In this document: in pieces, positions 1 through 13,801 of the stretch | How positions within the stretch are numbered: the first letter of the stretch is position 1 | Layout of the letters: every line of letters begins with the position of its first letter | Origin: Acanthococcus lagerstroemiae | Lineage: Eukaryota > Arthropoda > Insecta > Hemiptera > Eriococcidae | Direction of reading: 5' to 3' | Assembly (NCBI GenBank): GCA_031841125.1 | Contig: JAJSSI010000065.1 | Coordinates: forward strand, 1 to 64,000 | Length of the DNA: 64,000 bases | Made by a program: the position numbers and the translations under genes | Notes under the pieces: model-generated | What the model was told of the DNA's origin: nothing | What the model saw: only the letters and a program-made list of their open reading frames with translations | Database searches by the model: none

Positions 1-103
1 CGTCGCCGCCAAATTTGAACAACGAATTCGAGCTCAGCGCGAAAAATTGAGTAAAAAACAGCCATCAATTCAAAAATTTTGATTTTTGAAAATTTTGAAG
101 ATT
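1..103 (+). repeat. Partial monomer at the left window edge
   Basis: The window opens inside the GC-rich segment (CGTCGCCGCC) of a monomer. It runs through inverted arm 9 to 53 and the A/T tract to the first anchor at 104. The array therefore continues to the left of the window. Confidence 0.95.
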
Positions 104-1060
104 TCTCCATACTATACATCATGTCTTTTTTCGGGTGAAAAAATTTTCGGAGAGATTCGGCGTCGGGGCTGGGGCTGGTTACTCAATTTTTCGTGGCGAA
201 TTCGAATCCGTTGTCAAAATTGAGCTAGAGTGATTTTTTGACCCATTTTGACCACATTTTCGAGGGTATCTCGCCCGCGGTGCGTCGCCGCCAAATTTGA
301 ACAATGAATTCGAGCTCAGCGCGAAAAATTGAGTAAAAAACAGCCATCAATTCAAAAATTTTGATTTTTGAAAATTTTGAAGATTTCTCCATACTATACA
401 TCATGTCTTTTTTCGGGTGAAAAAATTTTCTTAGAGATTCGGCGTCGGTGCTGGGGCTGGTTACTCAATTTTTCGTGGCGAATTCGAATCCGTTGTCAAA
501 ATTGAGCTAGAGTGATTTTTTGACCCATTTTGACCACATTTTGGAGGGTATCTCGCCCGCGGAGCGTCGCCGCCAAATTTGAACAACGAATTCGAGCTCA
601 GCGCGAAAAATTGAGTAAAAAACAGCCATCAATTCAAAAATTTTGATTTTTGAAAATTTTGAAGATTTCTCCATACTATACATCATGTCTTTTTTCGGGT
701 GAAAAAATTTTCGGAGAGATTCGGCGTCGGGGCTGGGGCTGGTTACTCAATTTTTCGTGGCGAATTCGAATCCGTTGTCAAAATTGAGCTAGAGTGATTT
801 TTTGACCCATTTTGACCACATTTTGGAGGGTATCTCGCGAACAGAGCGTCGCCGCAAATTTTGAACAATGAACTCTAGCTCAGCGCGAAAAATTGAGTAA
901 AAAACAGCCTTCAATTCAAAAATTTTGATTTTTGAAAATTTTGAAGATTTCTCCATACTATACATCATGTCTTTTTTCGGGTGAAAAAATTTTCGGAGAG
1001 ATTCGGCGTCGGGGCTGGGGCTGGTTACTCAATTTTTCGTGGCGAATTCGAATCCGTTGT

Positions 1061-1463
1061 CAAGATTGAGCTAGAGTGATTTTTTGACCCATTTTGACCA
1101 CATTTTCGAGAGTATCTCGCCAGCGGAGCGTCGCCGCCAAATTTGAACATCGAATTCGAGTTCAGCGCGAAAAATTGAGTCAAAAACAGCCTTCAATTCA
1201 AAAATTTTGATTTTTGAAAATTTTGAAGATTTCTCCATACTATACATCATGTCTTTTTTCGGGTGAAAAAATTTTCGGAGAGATTCGGCGTCGGGGCTGG
1301 GGCTGGTTACTCAATTTTTCGTGGCGAATTCGAATCCGTTGTCAAGATTGAGCTAGAGTGATTTTTTGACCACATTTTGGAGGGTATCTCGCCCGCGGAG
1401 CGTCGCCGCCAAATTTGAACATCGAATTCGAGCTCAGCGCGAAAAATTGAGTAAAAAACAGCC
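1061..1463 (+). repeat. Duplicated two-monomer segment, copy 1
   Basis: As far as I can read by eye, this 403-bp segment is identical to 4,696 to 5,098 (offset 3,635). It includes the unusual markers CGAGAGTATCTCGCCAGCGG, CATCGAATTCGAGTTC and GAGTCAAAAAC. These are followed in the next monomer by CAAGATTG, the 10-bp deletion and CATCGAATTCGAGCTC. Both copies then run into abnormal, but different, A/T tracts. Confidence 0.85.
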
Positions 1464-4400
1464 ATCAATTCAAAAATTGATTTTGAAATTTTGAGAAAAT
1501 TTTGAAGATTTCTCCATACTATACATCATGTCTTTTTTCGGGTGAAAAAATTTTCGGAGAGATTCGGCGTCGGGGCTGGGGCTGGTTACTCAATTTTTCG
1601 TGGCGAATTCGAATCCGTTGTCAAAATTGAGCTAGAGTGATTTTTTGACCCACCTTTTGGAGGGTATCTCGCCCGCGGAGCGTCGCCGCCAAATTTGAAC
1701 AACGAATTCGAGCTCAGCGCGAAAAATTGAGTAAAAAACAGCCATCAATTCAAAAATTTTGATTTTTGAAAATTTTGAAGATTTCTCCATACTATACATC
1801 ATGTCTTTTTTCGGGTGAAAAAATTTTCTTAGAGATTCGGCGTCGGTGCTGGGGCTGGTTACTCAATTTTTCGTGGCGAATTCGAATCCGTTGTCAAAAT
1901 TGAGCTAGAGTGATTTTTTGACCCATTTTGACCACATTTTGGAGGGTATCTCGCGAACGGAGCGTCGCCGCAAATTTTGAACAATGAATTCTAGCTCAGC
2001 ACGAAAAATTGAGTAAAAAACAGCCTTCAACTCAAAAATTTTGATTTTTGAAAATTTTGAAGATTTCTCCATACTATACATCATGTCTTTTTTCGGGTGA
2101 AAAAATTTTCGGAGAGATTCGGCGTCGGGGCTGGGGCTGGTTACTCAATTTTTCGTGGCGAATTCGAATCCGTTGTCAAAATTGAGCTAGAGTGATTTTT
2201 TGACCCATTTTGACCACATTTTCGAGGGTATCTTGCCCGCGGAGCGTCGCCGCAAAATTTGAACAACGAATTCGAGCTCAGCGCGAAAAATTGAGTAAAA
2301 AACAGCCATCAATTCAAAAATTTTGATTTTTGAAAATTTTGAAGATTTCTCCATACTATACATCATGTCTTTTTTCGGGTGAAAAAATTTTCGGAGAGAT
2401 TCGGCGTCGGGCTGGGGCTGGTTACTCAATTTTTCGTGGCGAATTCGAATCCGTTGTCAAATTGAGCTAGAGTGATTTTTTGACCCATTTTGACCACATT
2501 TTGGAGGGTATCTCGCGAACGGAGCGTCGCCGCAAATTTGAACAATGAATTCGAGCTCAGCGCGAAAAATTGAGTAAAAAACAGCCTTCAATTCAAAAAT
2601 TTTGATTTTTGAAAATTTTGAAGATTTCTCCATACTATACATCATGTCTTTTTTCGGGTGAAAAAATTTTCGGAGAGATTCGGCGTCGGGGCTGGGGCTG
2701 GTTACTCAATTTTTCGTGGCGAATTCGAATCCGTTGTCAAAATTGAGCTAGAGTGATTTTGACCACATTTTGGAGGGTATCTCGCCCGCGGAGCGTCGCC
2801 GCCAAATTTGAACAACGAATTCGAGCTCAGCGCGAAAAATTGAGTAAAAAACAGCCATCAATTCAAAAATTTTGATTTTTGAAAATTTTGAAGATTTCTC
2901 CATACTATACATCATGTCTTTTTTCGGTGAAAAAATTTTCGGAGAGATTCGGCGTCGGGGCTGGGGCTGGTTACTCAATTTTTCGTGGCGAATTCGAATC
3001 CGTTGTCAAGATTGAGCTAGAGTGATTTTTTGACCCATTTTGACCACATTTTCGAGGGTATCTCGCCCGCGGAGCGTCGCCGCCAATTTGAACATCGAAT
3101 TCGAGCTCAGCGCGAAAAATTGAGTAAAAACAGCCTTCAATTCAAAAATTTTGATTTTTGAAAATTTTGAAGATTTCTCCATACTATACATCATGTCTTT
3201 TTTCGGGTGAAAAAATTTTCGGAGAGATTCGGCGTCGGGGCTGGTGCTGGTTACTCAATTTTTCGTGGCGAATTCGAATCCGTTGTCAAAATTGAGCTAG
3301 AGTGATTTTTTGACCCATTTTGACCACATTTTGGAGGGTATCTCGCCCGCGGTGCGTCGCCGCCAAATTTGAACAATGAATTCGAGCTCAGCGCGAAAAA
3401 TTGAGTAAAAAACAGCCATCAATTCAAAAATTTTGATTTTTGAAAATTTTGAAGATTTCTCCATACTATACATCATGTCTTTTTTCGGGTGAAAAAATTT
3501 TCGGAGAGATTCGGCGTCGGTGCTGGGGCTGGTTACTCAATTTTTCGTGGCGAATTCGAATCCGTTGTCAAAATTGAGCTAGAGTGATTTTTTGACCCAT
3601 TTTGACCACATTTTGGAGGGTATCTCGCGAACGGAGCGTCGCCGCAAATTTTGAACAATGAATTCTAGCTCAGCGCGAAAAATTGAGGAAAAAACAGCCT
3701 TCAACTCAAAAATTTTGATTTTTGAAAATTTTGAAGATTTCTCCATACTATACATCATGTCTTTTTTCGGGTGAAAAAATTTTCGGAGAGATTCGGCGTC
3801 GGTGCTGGGGCTGGTTACTCAATTTTTCGTGGCGAATTCGAATCCGTTGTCAAAATTGAGCTAGAGTGATTTTTTGACCCATTTTGACCACATTTTGGAG
3901 GGTATCTCGCCCGCGGAGCGTCGCCGCCAAATTTGAACAATGAATTCGAGCTCAGCGCGAAAAATTGAGTAAAAAACAGCCATCAATTCAAAAATTTTGA
4001 TTTTTGAAAATTTTGAAGATTTCTCCATACTATACATCATGTCTTTTTTCGGGTGAAAAAATTTTCGGAGAGATTCGGCGTCGGTGCTGGGGCTGGTTAC
4101 TCAATTTTTCGTGGCGAATTCGAATCCGTTGTCAAAATTGAGCTAGAGTGATTTTTTGACCCATTTTGACCACATTTTGGAGGGTATCTCGCCCGCGGAG
4201 TGTCGCCGCCAAATTTGAACAACGAATTCGAGCTCAGCGCGAAAAATTGAGTAAAAAACAGCCATCAATTCAAATATTTTGATTTTTGAAAATTTTGAAG
4301 ATTTCTCCATACTATACATCATGTCTTTTTTCGGGTGAAAAAATTTTCGGAGAGATTCGGCGTCGGTGCTGGGGCTGGTTACTCAATTTTTCGTGGCGAA

Positions 4401-4695
4401 TTCGAATCCGTTGTCAAAATTGAGCTAGAGTGATTTTTTGACCCATTTTGACCACATTTTGGAGGGTATCTCGCCCGCGGAGCGTCGCCGCAAATTTGAA
4501 CAATGAATTCGAGCTCAGCGCGAAAAATTGAGTAAAAAACAGCCTTCAATTCAAAAATTTTGATTTTTGAAAATTTTGAAGATTTCTCCATACTATACAT
4601 CATGTCTTTTTTCGGGTGAAAAAATTTTCGGAGAGATTCGGCGTCGGGGCTGGGGCTGGTTACTCAATTTTTCGTGGCGAATTCGAATCCGTTGT

Positions 4696-5098
4696 CAAGA
4701 TTGAGCTAGAGTGATTTTTTGACCCATTTTGACCACATTTTCGAGAGTATCTCGCCAGCGGAGCGTCGCCGCCAAATTTGAACATCGAATTCGAGTTCAG
4801 CGCGAAAAATTGAGTCAAAAACAGCCTTCAATTCAAAAATTTTGATTTTTGAAAATTTTGAAGATTTCTCCATACTATACATCATGTCTTTTTTCGGGTG
4901 AAAAAATTTTCGGAGAGATTCGGCGTCGGGGCTGGGGCTGGTTACTCAATTTTTCGTGGCGAATTCGAATCCGTTGTCAAGATTGAGCTAGAGTGATTTT
5001 TTGACCACATTTTGGAGGGTATCTCGCCCGCGGAGCGTCGCCGCCAAATTTGAACATCGAATTCGAGCTCAGCGCGAAAAATTGAGTAAAAAACAGCC
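4696..5098 (+). repeat. Duplicated two-monomer segment, copy 2
   Basis: This is the partner of 1,061 to 1,463. It diverges downstream at CAGCC(T/A)TC. The following A/T tract is expanded to give a 288-bp spacing even though the 10-bp deletion is present. A third, shorter relative lies near 6,981 to 7,058 and shares CGAGAGTATCTCGCCAGCGG, GAGTTC and GAGTCAAAAAC. Confidence 0.85.
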
Positions 5099-5154
5099 TT
5101 CAACTCAAAAACATTGATTTTTGAAATTTTTGATTTTTGAAAATTTTGAAGATT

Positions 5155-5698
5155 TCTCCATACTATACGTCATGTCTTTTTTCGGGTGAAAAAATTTTCG
5201 GAGAGATTCGGCGTCGGGCGGGGCTGGTTACTCAATTTTTCGTGGCGAATTCGAATCCGTTGTCAAGATTGAGCTAGAGTGATTTTTTGACCACACATTT
5301 TGGAGGGTATCTCGCCCGCGGAGCGTCGCCGCCAAATTTGAACAACGAATTCGAGCTCAGCGCGAAAAATTGAGTAAAAAACAGCCTTCAATTCAAAAAT
5401 TTTGATTTTTGAAAATTTTGAAGATTTCTCCATACTATACATCATGTCTTTTTTCGGGTGAAAAAATTTTCGGAGAGATTCGGCGTCGGGGCTGGGGCTG
5501 GTTACTCAATTTTTCGTGGCGAATTCGAATCCGTTGTCAAGATTGAGCTAGAGTGATTTTTTGACCACATTTTGGAGGGTATCTCGCCCGCGGTGCGTCG
5601 CCGCCAAATTTGAACAATGAATTCGAGCTCAGCGCGAAAAATTAAGTAAAAAACAGCCATCAATTCAAAAATTTTGATTTTTGAAAATTTTGAAGATT
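5155..5698 (+). repeat. Two consecutive short (272-bp) monomers
   Basis: Both copies carry the 10-bp deletion. The first also has a two-base CA gain (GACCACACATTTT). The second carries the linked marker set GGTGCG, CAATGAATTC and AAATTAAGTAAA. Other back-to-back short pairs are at 7,952 to 8,494, 21,923 to 22,465 and 36,740 to 37,283. This suggests that the short allele spreads to neighbours by conversion or duplication. Confidence 0.85.
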
Positions 5699-8600
5699 TC
5701 TCCATACTATACATCATGTCTTTTTTCGGGTGAAAAAATTTTCGGAGAGATTCGGCGTCGGGGCTGGGGCTGGTTACTCAATTTTTCGTGGCGAATTCGA
5801 ATCCGTTGTCAAAATTGAGCTAGAGTGATTTTTTGACCCATTTTGACCACATTTTGGAGGGTATCTCGCCCGCGGAGCGTCGCCGCCAAATTTGAACAAC
5901 GAATTCGAGCTCAGCGCGAAAAATTGAGTAAAAAACAGCCATCAATTCAAAAATTTTGATTTTTGAAAATTTTGAAGATTTCTCCATACTATACATCATG
6001 TCTTTTTTCGGTGAAAAAATTTTCGGAGAGATTCGGCGTCGGGGCTGGGGCTGGTTACTCAATTTTTCGTGGCGAATTCGAATCCGTTGTCAAGATTGAG
6101 CTAGAGTGATTTTTTGACCCATTTTGACCACATTTTGGAGGGTATCTCGCGAACGGAGCGTCGCCGCCAAATTTGAACAACGAATTCGAGCTCAGCGCGA
6201 AAAATTGAGTAAAAAACAGCCTTCAACTCAAAAATTTTGATTTTTGAAAATTTTGAAGATTTCTCCATACTATACATCATGTCTTTTTTCGGGTGAAAAA
6301 ATTTTCGGAGAGATTCGGCGTCGGGGCTGGGGCTGGTTACTCAATTTTTCGTGGCGAATTCGAATCCGTTGTCAAATTGAGCTAGAGTGATTTTTTGACC
6401 CATTTTGACCACATTTTCGAGGGTATCTCGCCCGCGGAGCGTCGCCGCCAAATTTGAACAACGAATTCGAGCTCAGCGCGAAAAATTGAGTAAAAAACAG
6501 CCATCAATTCAAAAATTTTGATTTTTGAAAATTTTGAAGATTTCTCCATACTATACATCATGTCTTTTTTCGGGTGAAAAAATTTTCGGAGAGATTCGGC
6601 GTCGGGGCTGGGGCTGGTTACTCAATTTTCGTGGCGAATTCGAATCCGTTGTCAAAATTGAGCTAGAGTGATTTTTTGACCCATTTTGACCACATTTTCG
6701 AGGTATCTCGCCCGCGGAGCGTCGCCGCCAAATTTGAACATCGAATTCGAGCTCAGCGCGAAAAATTGAGTAAAAAACAGCCATTCAATTCAAAAATTTT
6801 GATTTTTGAAAAATTTTGAAGATTTCTCCATACTATACATCATGTCTTTTTTCGGGTGAAAAAATTTTCGGAGAGATTCGGCGTCGGGGCTGGGGCTGGT
6901 TACTCAATTTTTCGTGGCGAATTCGAATCCGTTGTCAAAATTGAGCTAGAGTGATTTTTTGACCCATTTTGACCACATTTTCGAGAGTATCTCGCCAGCG
7001 GAGCGTCGCCGCCAAATTTGAACATCGAATTCGAGTTCAGCGCGAAAAATTGAGTCAAAAACAGCCTTCAATTCAAAAATTTTGATTTTTGAAAATTTTG
7101 AAGATTTCTCCATACTATACATCATGTCTTTTTTCGGGTGAAAAAATTTTCGGAGAGATTCGGCGTCGGGGCTGGGGCTGGTTACTCAATTTTTCGTGGC
7201 GAATTCGAATCCGTTGTCAAAATTGAGCTAGAGTGATTTTTTGACCCATTTTGACCACATTTTGGAGGGTATCTCGCCCGCGGAGCGTCGCCGCCAAATT
7301 TGAACAATGAATTCGAGCTCAGCGCGAAAAATTGAGTAAAAAACAGCCATCAATTCAAAAATTTTGATTTTTGAAAATTTTGAAGATTTCTCCATACTAT
7401 ACATCATGTCTTTTTTCGGGTGAAAAAATTTTCGGAGAGATTCGGCGTCGGGGCTGGGGCTGGTTACTCAATTTTTCGTGGCGAATTCGAATCCGTTGTC
7501 AAATTGAGCTAGAGTGATTTTTTGGACCCATTTTGACCACATTTTCGAGGGTATCTCGCCCGCGAGCGTCGCCGCCAAATTTGAACATCGAATTCGAGTT
7601 CAGCGCGAAAAATTGAGTAAAAAACAGCCTTCAATTCAAAAATTTTGATTTTTGAAAATTTTGAAGATTTCTCCATACTATACATCATGTCTTTTTTCGG
7701 GTGAAAAAATTTTCTTAGAGATTCGGCGTCGGTGCTGGGGCTGGTTACTCAATTTTTCGTGGCGAATTCGAATCCGTTGTCAAAATTGAGCTAGAGTGAT
7801 TTTTTGACCCATTTTGACCACATTTTCGAGGGTATCTTGCCCGCGGAGCGTCGCCGCCAAATTTGAACAACGAATTCGAGCTCAGCGCGAAAAATTGAGT
7901 AAAAAACAGCCTTCAATTCAAAAATTTTGATTTTTGAAAATTTTGAAGATTTCTCCATACTATACATCATGTCTTTTTTCGGGTGAAAAAATTTTCGGAA
8001 AGATTCGGCGTCGGGGCTGGGGCTGGTTACTCAATTTTTCGTGGCGAATTCGAATCCGTTGTCAAATTGAGCTAGAGTGATTTTTTGACCACATTTTGGA
8101 GGGTATCTCGCCCGCGGTGCGTCGCCGCCAAATTTGAACAACGAATTCGAGCTCAGCGCGAAAAATTGAGTAAAAAACAGCCATCAATTCAAAAATTTTG
8201 ATTTTTGAAAATTTTGAAGATTTCTCCATACTATACATCATGTCTTTTTTCGGGTGAAAAAATTTTCGGAGAGATTCGGCGTCGGTGCTGGGGCTGGTTA
8301 CTCAATTTTTCGTGGCGAATTCGAATCCGTTGTCAAAATTGAGCTAGAGTGATTTTTGGACCACATTTTGGAGGGTATCTCGCCCGCGGAGCGTCGCCGC
8401 CAAATTTGAACAACGAATTCGAGCTCAGCGCGAAAAATTGAGTAAAAAACAGCCATCAATTCAAAAATTTTGATTTTTGAAAATTTTGAAGATTTCTCCA
8501 TACTATACATCATGTCTTTTTTCGGGTGAAAAAATTTTCGGAGAGATTCGGCGTCGGGGCTGGGGCTGGTTACTCAATTTTTCGTGGCGAATTCGAATCC

Positions 8601-9885
8601 GTTGTCAAAATTGAGCTAGAGTGATTTTTTGACCCATTTTGACCACATTTTGGAGGGTATCTCGCCGCGGAGCGTCGCCGCCAAATTTGAACAACGAATT
8701 CGAGCTCAGCGCGAAAAATTGAGTAAAAAACAGCCATCAATTCAAAATTTTGATTTTTGAAAAATTTTGAAGATTTCTCCATACTATACATCATGTCTTT
8801 TTTCGGGTGAAAAAATTTTCGGAGAGATTCGGCGTCGGGCTGGGGCTGGTTACTCAATTTTTCGTGGCGAATTCGAATCCGTTGTCAAGATTGAGCTAGA
8901 GTGATTTTTTGACCCATTTTGACCACATTTTGGAGGTATCTCGCCCGCGGAGCGTCGCCGCAAATTTGAACAATGAATTCGAGCTCAGCGCGAAAAATTG
9001 AGTAAAAAACAGCCATCAATTCAAAAATTTTGATTTTTGAAAATTTTGAAGATTTCTCCATACTATACATCATGTCTTTTTTCGGGTGAAAAAATTTTCG
9101 GAGAGATTCGGCGTCGGGCTGGGGCTGGTTACTCAATTTTTCGTGGCGAATTCGAATCCGTTGTCAAATTTGAGCTAGAGTGATTTTTTGACCCATTTTG
9201 ACCACATTTTGAGGTATCTCGCCCGCGGAGCGTCGCCGCCAAATTTGAACAATGAATTCGAGCTCAGCGCGAAAAATTGAGTAAAAAACAGCCTTCAATT
9301 CAAAAATTTTGATTTTTGAAAATTTTGAAGATTTCTCCATACTATACATCATGTCTTTTTTCGGGTGAAAAAATTTTCGGAGAGATTCGGCGTCGGGGCT
9401 GGGGCTGGTTACTCAATTTTTCGTGGCGAATTCGAATCCGTTGTCAAGATTGAGCTAGAGTGATTTTTTGACCACCATTTGGAGGGTATCTCGCCCGCGG
9501 AGCGTCGCCGCCAAATTTGAACAATGAATTCGAGCTCAGCGCGAAAATTGAGAAAAAACAGCCTTCAATTCAAAAATTTTGATTTTTGAAAATTTTGAAG
9601 ATTTCTCCATACTATACATCATGTCTTTTTTCGGGTGAAAAAATTTTCTTAGAGATTCGGCGTCGGTGCTGGGGCTGGTTACTCAATTTTTCGTGGCGAA
9701 TTCGAATCCGTTGTCAAAATTGAGCTAGAGTGATTTTTTGACCCATTTTGACCACATTTTCGAGAGTATCTCGCCCGCGGAGTGTCGCTGCCAAATTTGA
9801 ACAACGAATTCGAGCTCAGCGCGAAAAATTGAGTAAAAAACAGCCATCAATTCAAATATTTTGATTTTTGAAAATTTTGAAGATT

Positions 9886-10174
9886 TCTCCATACTATACA
9901 TCATGTCTTTTTTCGGGTGAAAAAATTTTCGGAGAGATTCGGCGTCGGGGCTGGGGCTGGTTACTCAATTTTTCGTGGCGAATTCGAATCCGTTGTCAAA
10001 ATTGAGCTAGAGTGATTTTTGACCCATTTTGACCACATTTTCGAGGTATCTCGCCCGCGGAGCGTCGCCGCCAAATTTGAACAACGAATTCGAGCTCAGC
10101 GCGAAAAATTGAGTAAAAAACAGCCTTCAATTCAAAAATTATTTTGATTTTGATTTTTGAAAATTTTGAAGATT
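9886..10174 (+). repeat. Longest monomer spacing (289 bp), expanded A/T tract
   Basis: The A/T tract reads CAAAAATTATTTTGATTTTG followed by another ATTTTTG unit, a net gain of about 10 bases over the consensus. Related expansions occur near 18,260, 21,610, 27,190 and 29,990. Most of these monomers otherwise share CGCCCGCGGAGCG and CAGCCTTC, so a common expanded ancestor is possible. Confidence 0.8.
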
Positions 10175-13100
10175 TCTCCATACTATACATCATGTCTTTT
10201 TTCGGGTGAAAAAATTTTCGGAGAGATTCGGCGTCGGGGCTGGGGCTGTTACTCAATTTTTCGTGGCGAATTCGAATCCGTTGTCAAAATTGAGCTAGAG
10301 TGATTTTTTGACCACATTTTGGAGGGTATCTCGCCCGCGGAGTGCGTCGCCGCCAAATTTGAACAACGAATTCGAGCTCAGCGCGAAAAATTGAGTAAAA
10401 AACAGCCATCAATTCAAAAATTTTGATTTTTGAAAATTTTGAAGATTTCTCCATACTATACATCATGTCTTTTTTCGGGTGAAAAAATTTTCGGAGAGAT
10501 TCGGCGTCGGGGCTGGGGCTGGTTACTCAATTTTTCGTGGCGAATTCGAATCCGTTGTCAAAATTGAGCTAGAGTGATTTTTTGACCCATTTTGACCACA
10601 TTTTGGAGGGTATCTCGCCCGCGGAGTGTCGCCCAAATTTGAACAACGAATTCGAGCTCAGCGCGAAAAATTGAGTAAAAAACAGCCATCAATTCAAAAA
10701 TTTTGATTTTTGAAAATTTTGAAGATTTCTCCATACTATACATCATGTCTTTTTTCGGGTGAAAAAATTTTCGGAGAGATTCGGCGTCGGGCTGGGGCTG
10801 GTTACTCAATTTTCCGTGGCGAATTCGAATCCGTTGTCAAAATTGAGCTAGAGTGATTTTTTGACCCATTTTGACCACATTTTGGAGGTATCTCGCGAAC
10901 GGAGCGTCGCCGCAAATTTGAACAATGAATTCGAGCTCAGCGCGAAAAATTGAGTAAAAAACAGCCTTCAATTCAAAATTTTTGATTTTTGAAAATTTTG
11001 AAGATTTCTCCATACTATACGTCATGTCTTTTTTCGGGTGAAAAAATTTTCGGAGAGATTCGGCGTCGGGGCTGGGGCTGGTTACTCAATTTTTCGTGGC
11101 GAATTCGAATCCGTTGTCAAAATTGAGCTAGAGTGATTTTTTGACCCATTTTGACCACATTTTGGAGGTATCTCGCCCGCGGAGCGTCGCCGCCAAATTT
11201 GAACATCGAATTCGAGCTCAGCGCGAAAAATTGAGTAAAAAACAGCCATCAATTCAAAAATTTTGATTTTTGAAAATTTTGAAGATTTCTCCATACTATA
11301 CATCATGTCTTTTTTCGGGTGAAAAAATTTTCGGAGAGATTCGGCGTCGGGGCTGGGGCTGGTTACTCAATTTTTCGTGGCGAATTCGAATCCGTTGTCA
11401 AATTGAGCTAGAGTGATTTTTGACCCATTTTGACCACATTTTGGAGGGTATCTCGCCCGCGGAGCGTCGCCGCAAATTTGAACAATGAATTCGAGCTCAG
11501 CGCGAAAAATTGAGTAAAAAACAGCCATCAATTCAAAAATTTTGATTTTTGAAAATTTTGAAGATTTCTCCATACTATACATCATGTCTTTTTTCGGGTG
11601 AAAAAATTTTCGGAGAGATTCGGCGTCGGGGCTGGGGCTGGTTACTCAATTTTTCGTGGCGAATTCGAATCCGTTGTCAAGATTGAGCTAGAGTGATTTT
11701 TTGACCCATTTTGACCACATTTTGGAGGGTATCTCGCGCGGAGCGTCGCCGCCAAATTTTGAACAACGAATTCGAGCTCAGCGCGAAAAATTGAGTAAAA
11801 AACAGCCATCAATTCAAAAATTTTGATTTTTGAAAATTTTGAAGATTTCTCCATACTATACATCATGTCTTTTTTCGGGTGAAAAAATTTTCGGAGAGAT
11901 TCGGCGTCGGGCTGGGGCTGGTTACTCAATTTTTCGTGGCGAATTCGAATCCGTTGTCAAAATTGAGCTAGAGTGATTTTTTGACCCATTTTGACCACAT
12001 TTTGGAGGGTATCTCGCCGCGGAGCGTCGCCGCCAAATTTGAACAACGAATTCGAGCTCAGCGCGAAAAATTGAGTAAAAAACAGCCATCAATTCAAAAA
12101 TTTTGATTTTTGAAAATTTTGAAGATTTCTCCATACTATACATCATGTCTTTTTTCGGGTGAAAAAATTTTCGGAGAGATTCGGCGTCGGGCTGGGGCTG
12201 GTTACTCAATTTTTCGTGGCGAATTCGAATCCGTTGTCAAGATTGAGCTAGAGTGATTTTTTGACCACATTTTGGAGGGTATCTCGCCCGCGAGCGTCGC
12301 CGCCAAATTTGAACAATGAATTCGAGCTCAGCGCGAAAAATTGAGTAAAAAACAGCCATCAATTCAAAAATTTTGATTTTTGAAAATTTTGAAGATTTCT
12401 CCATACTATACATCATGTCTTTTTTCGGGTGAAAAAATTTTCGGAGAGATTCGGCGTCGGGGCTGGGGCTGGTTACTCAATTTTTCGTGGCGAATTCGAA
12501 TCCGTTGTCAAAATTGAGCTAGAGTGATTTTTTGACCCATTTTGACCACATTTTCGAGGGTATCTCGCCGCGGAGCGTCGCCGCCAAATTTGAACAACGA
12601 ATTCGAGCTCAGCGCGAAAAATTGAGTAAAAAACAGCCTTCAATTCAAAAATTTTGATTTTTGAAAATTTTGAAGATTTCTCCATACTATACATCATGTC
12701 TTTTTTCGGGTGAAAAAATTTTCGGAGAGATTCGGCGTCGGGGCTGGGCTGGTTACTCAATTTTTCGTGGCGAATTCGAATCCGTTGTCAAAATTGAGCT
12801 AGAGTGATTTTTTGACCCATTTTGACCACATTTTGGAGGTATCTCGCCCGCGGAGCGTCGCCGCAAATTTGAACAACGAATTCGAGCTCAGCGCGAAAAA
12901 TTGAGTAAAAAACAGCCATCAATTCAAAAATTTTGATTTTTGAAAATTTTGAAGATTTCTCCATACTATACATCATGTCTTTTTTCGGGTGAAAAAATTT
13001 TCGGAGAGATTCGGCGTCGGTGCTGGGGCTGGTTACTCAATTTTTCGTGGCGAATTCGAATCCGTTGTCAAAATTGAGCTAGAGTGGATTTTTTGACCCA

Positions 13101-13801
13101 TTTTGAACACATTTTCGAGGGTATCTTGCCCGCGAAGCGTCGCCGCAGAATTTGAACAATGAATTCGAGCTCAGCGCGAAAAATTGAGTAAAAAACAGCC
13201 ATCAATTCAAAAATTTTGATTTTTGAAAATTTTGAAGATTTCTCCATACTATACATCATGTCTTTTTTCGGGTGAAAAAATTTTCGGAGAGATTCGGCGT
13301 CGGGGCTGGGGCTGGTTACTCAATTTTTCGTGGCGAATTCGAATCCGTTGTCAAAATTGAGCTAGAGTGATTTTTTGACCCATTTTGACCACATTTTGAG
13401 GTATCTCGCCCGCGGAGCGTCGCCGCCAAATTTGAACAACGAATTCGAGCTCAGCGCGAAAAATTGAGTAAAAAACAGCCATCAATTCAAAAATTTTGAT
13501 TTTTGAAAATTTTGAAGATTTCTCCATACTATACATCATGTCTTTTTTCGGGTGAAAAAATTTTCGGAGAGATTCGGCGTCGGGGCTGGGGCTGGTTACT
13601 CAATTTTTCGTGGCGAATTCGAATCCGTTGTCAAAATTGAGCTAGAGTGATTTTTTGACCCATTTTGACCACATTTTGGAGGGTATCTCGCCCGCGGAGC
13701 GTCGCCGCAAATTTGAACAATGAATTCGAGCTCAGCGCGAAAAATTGAGTAAAAAACAGCCTTCAATTCAAAAATTTTGATTTTTGAAAATTTTGAAGAT
13801 T

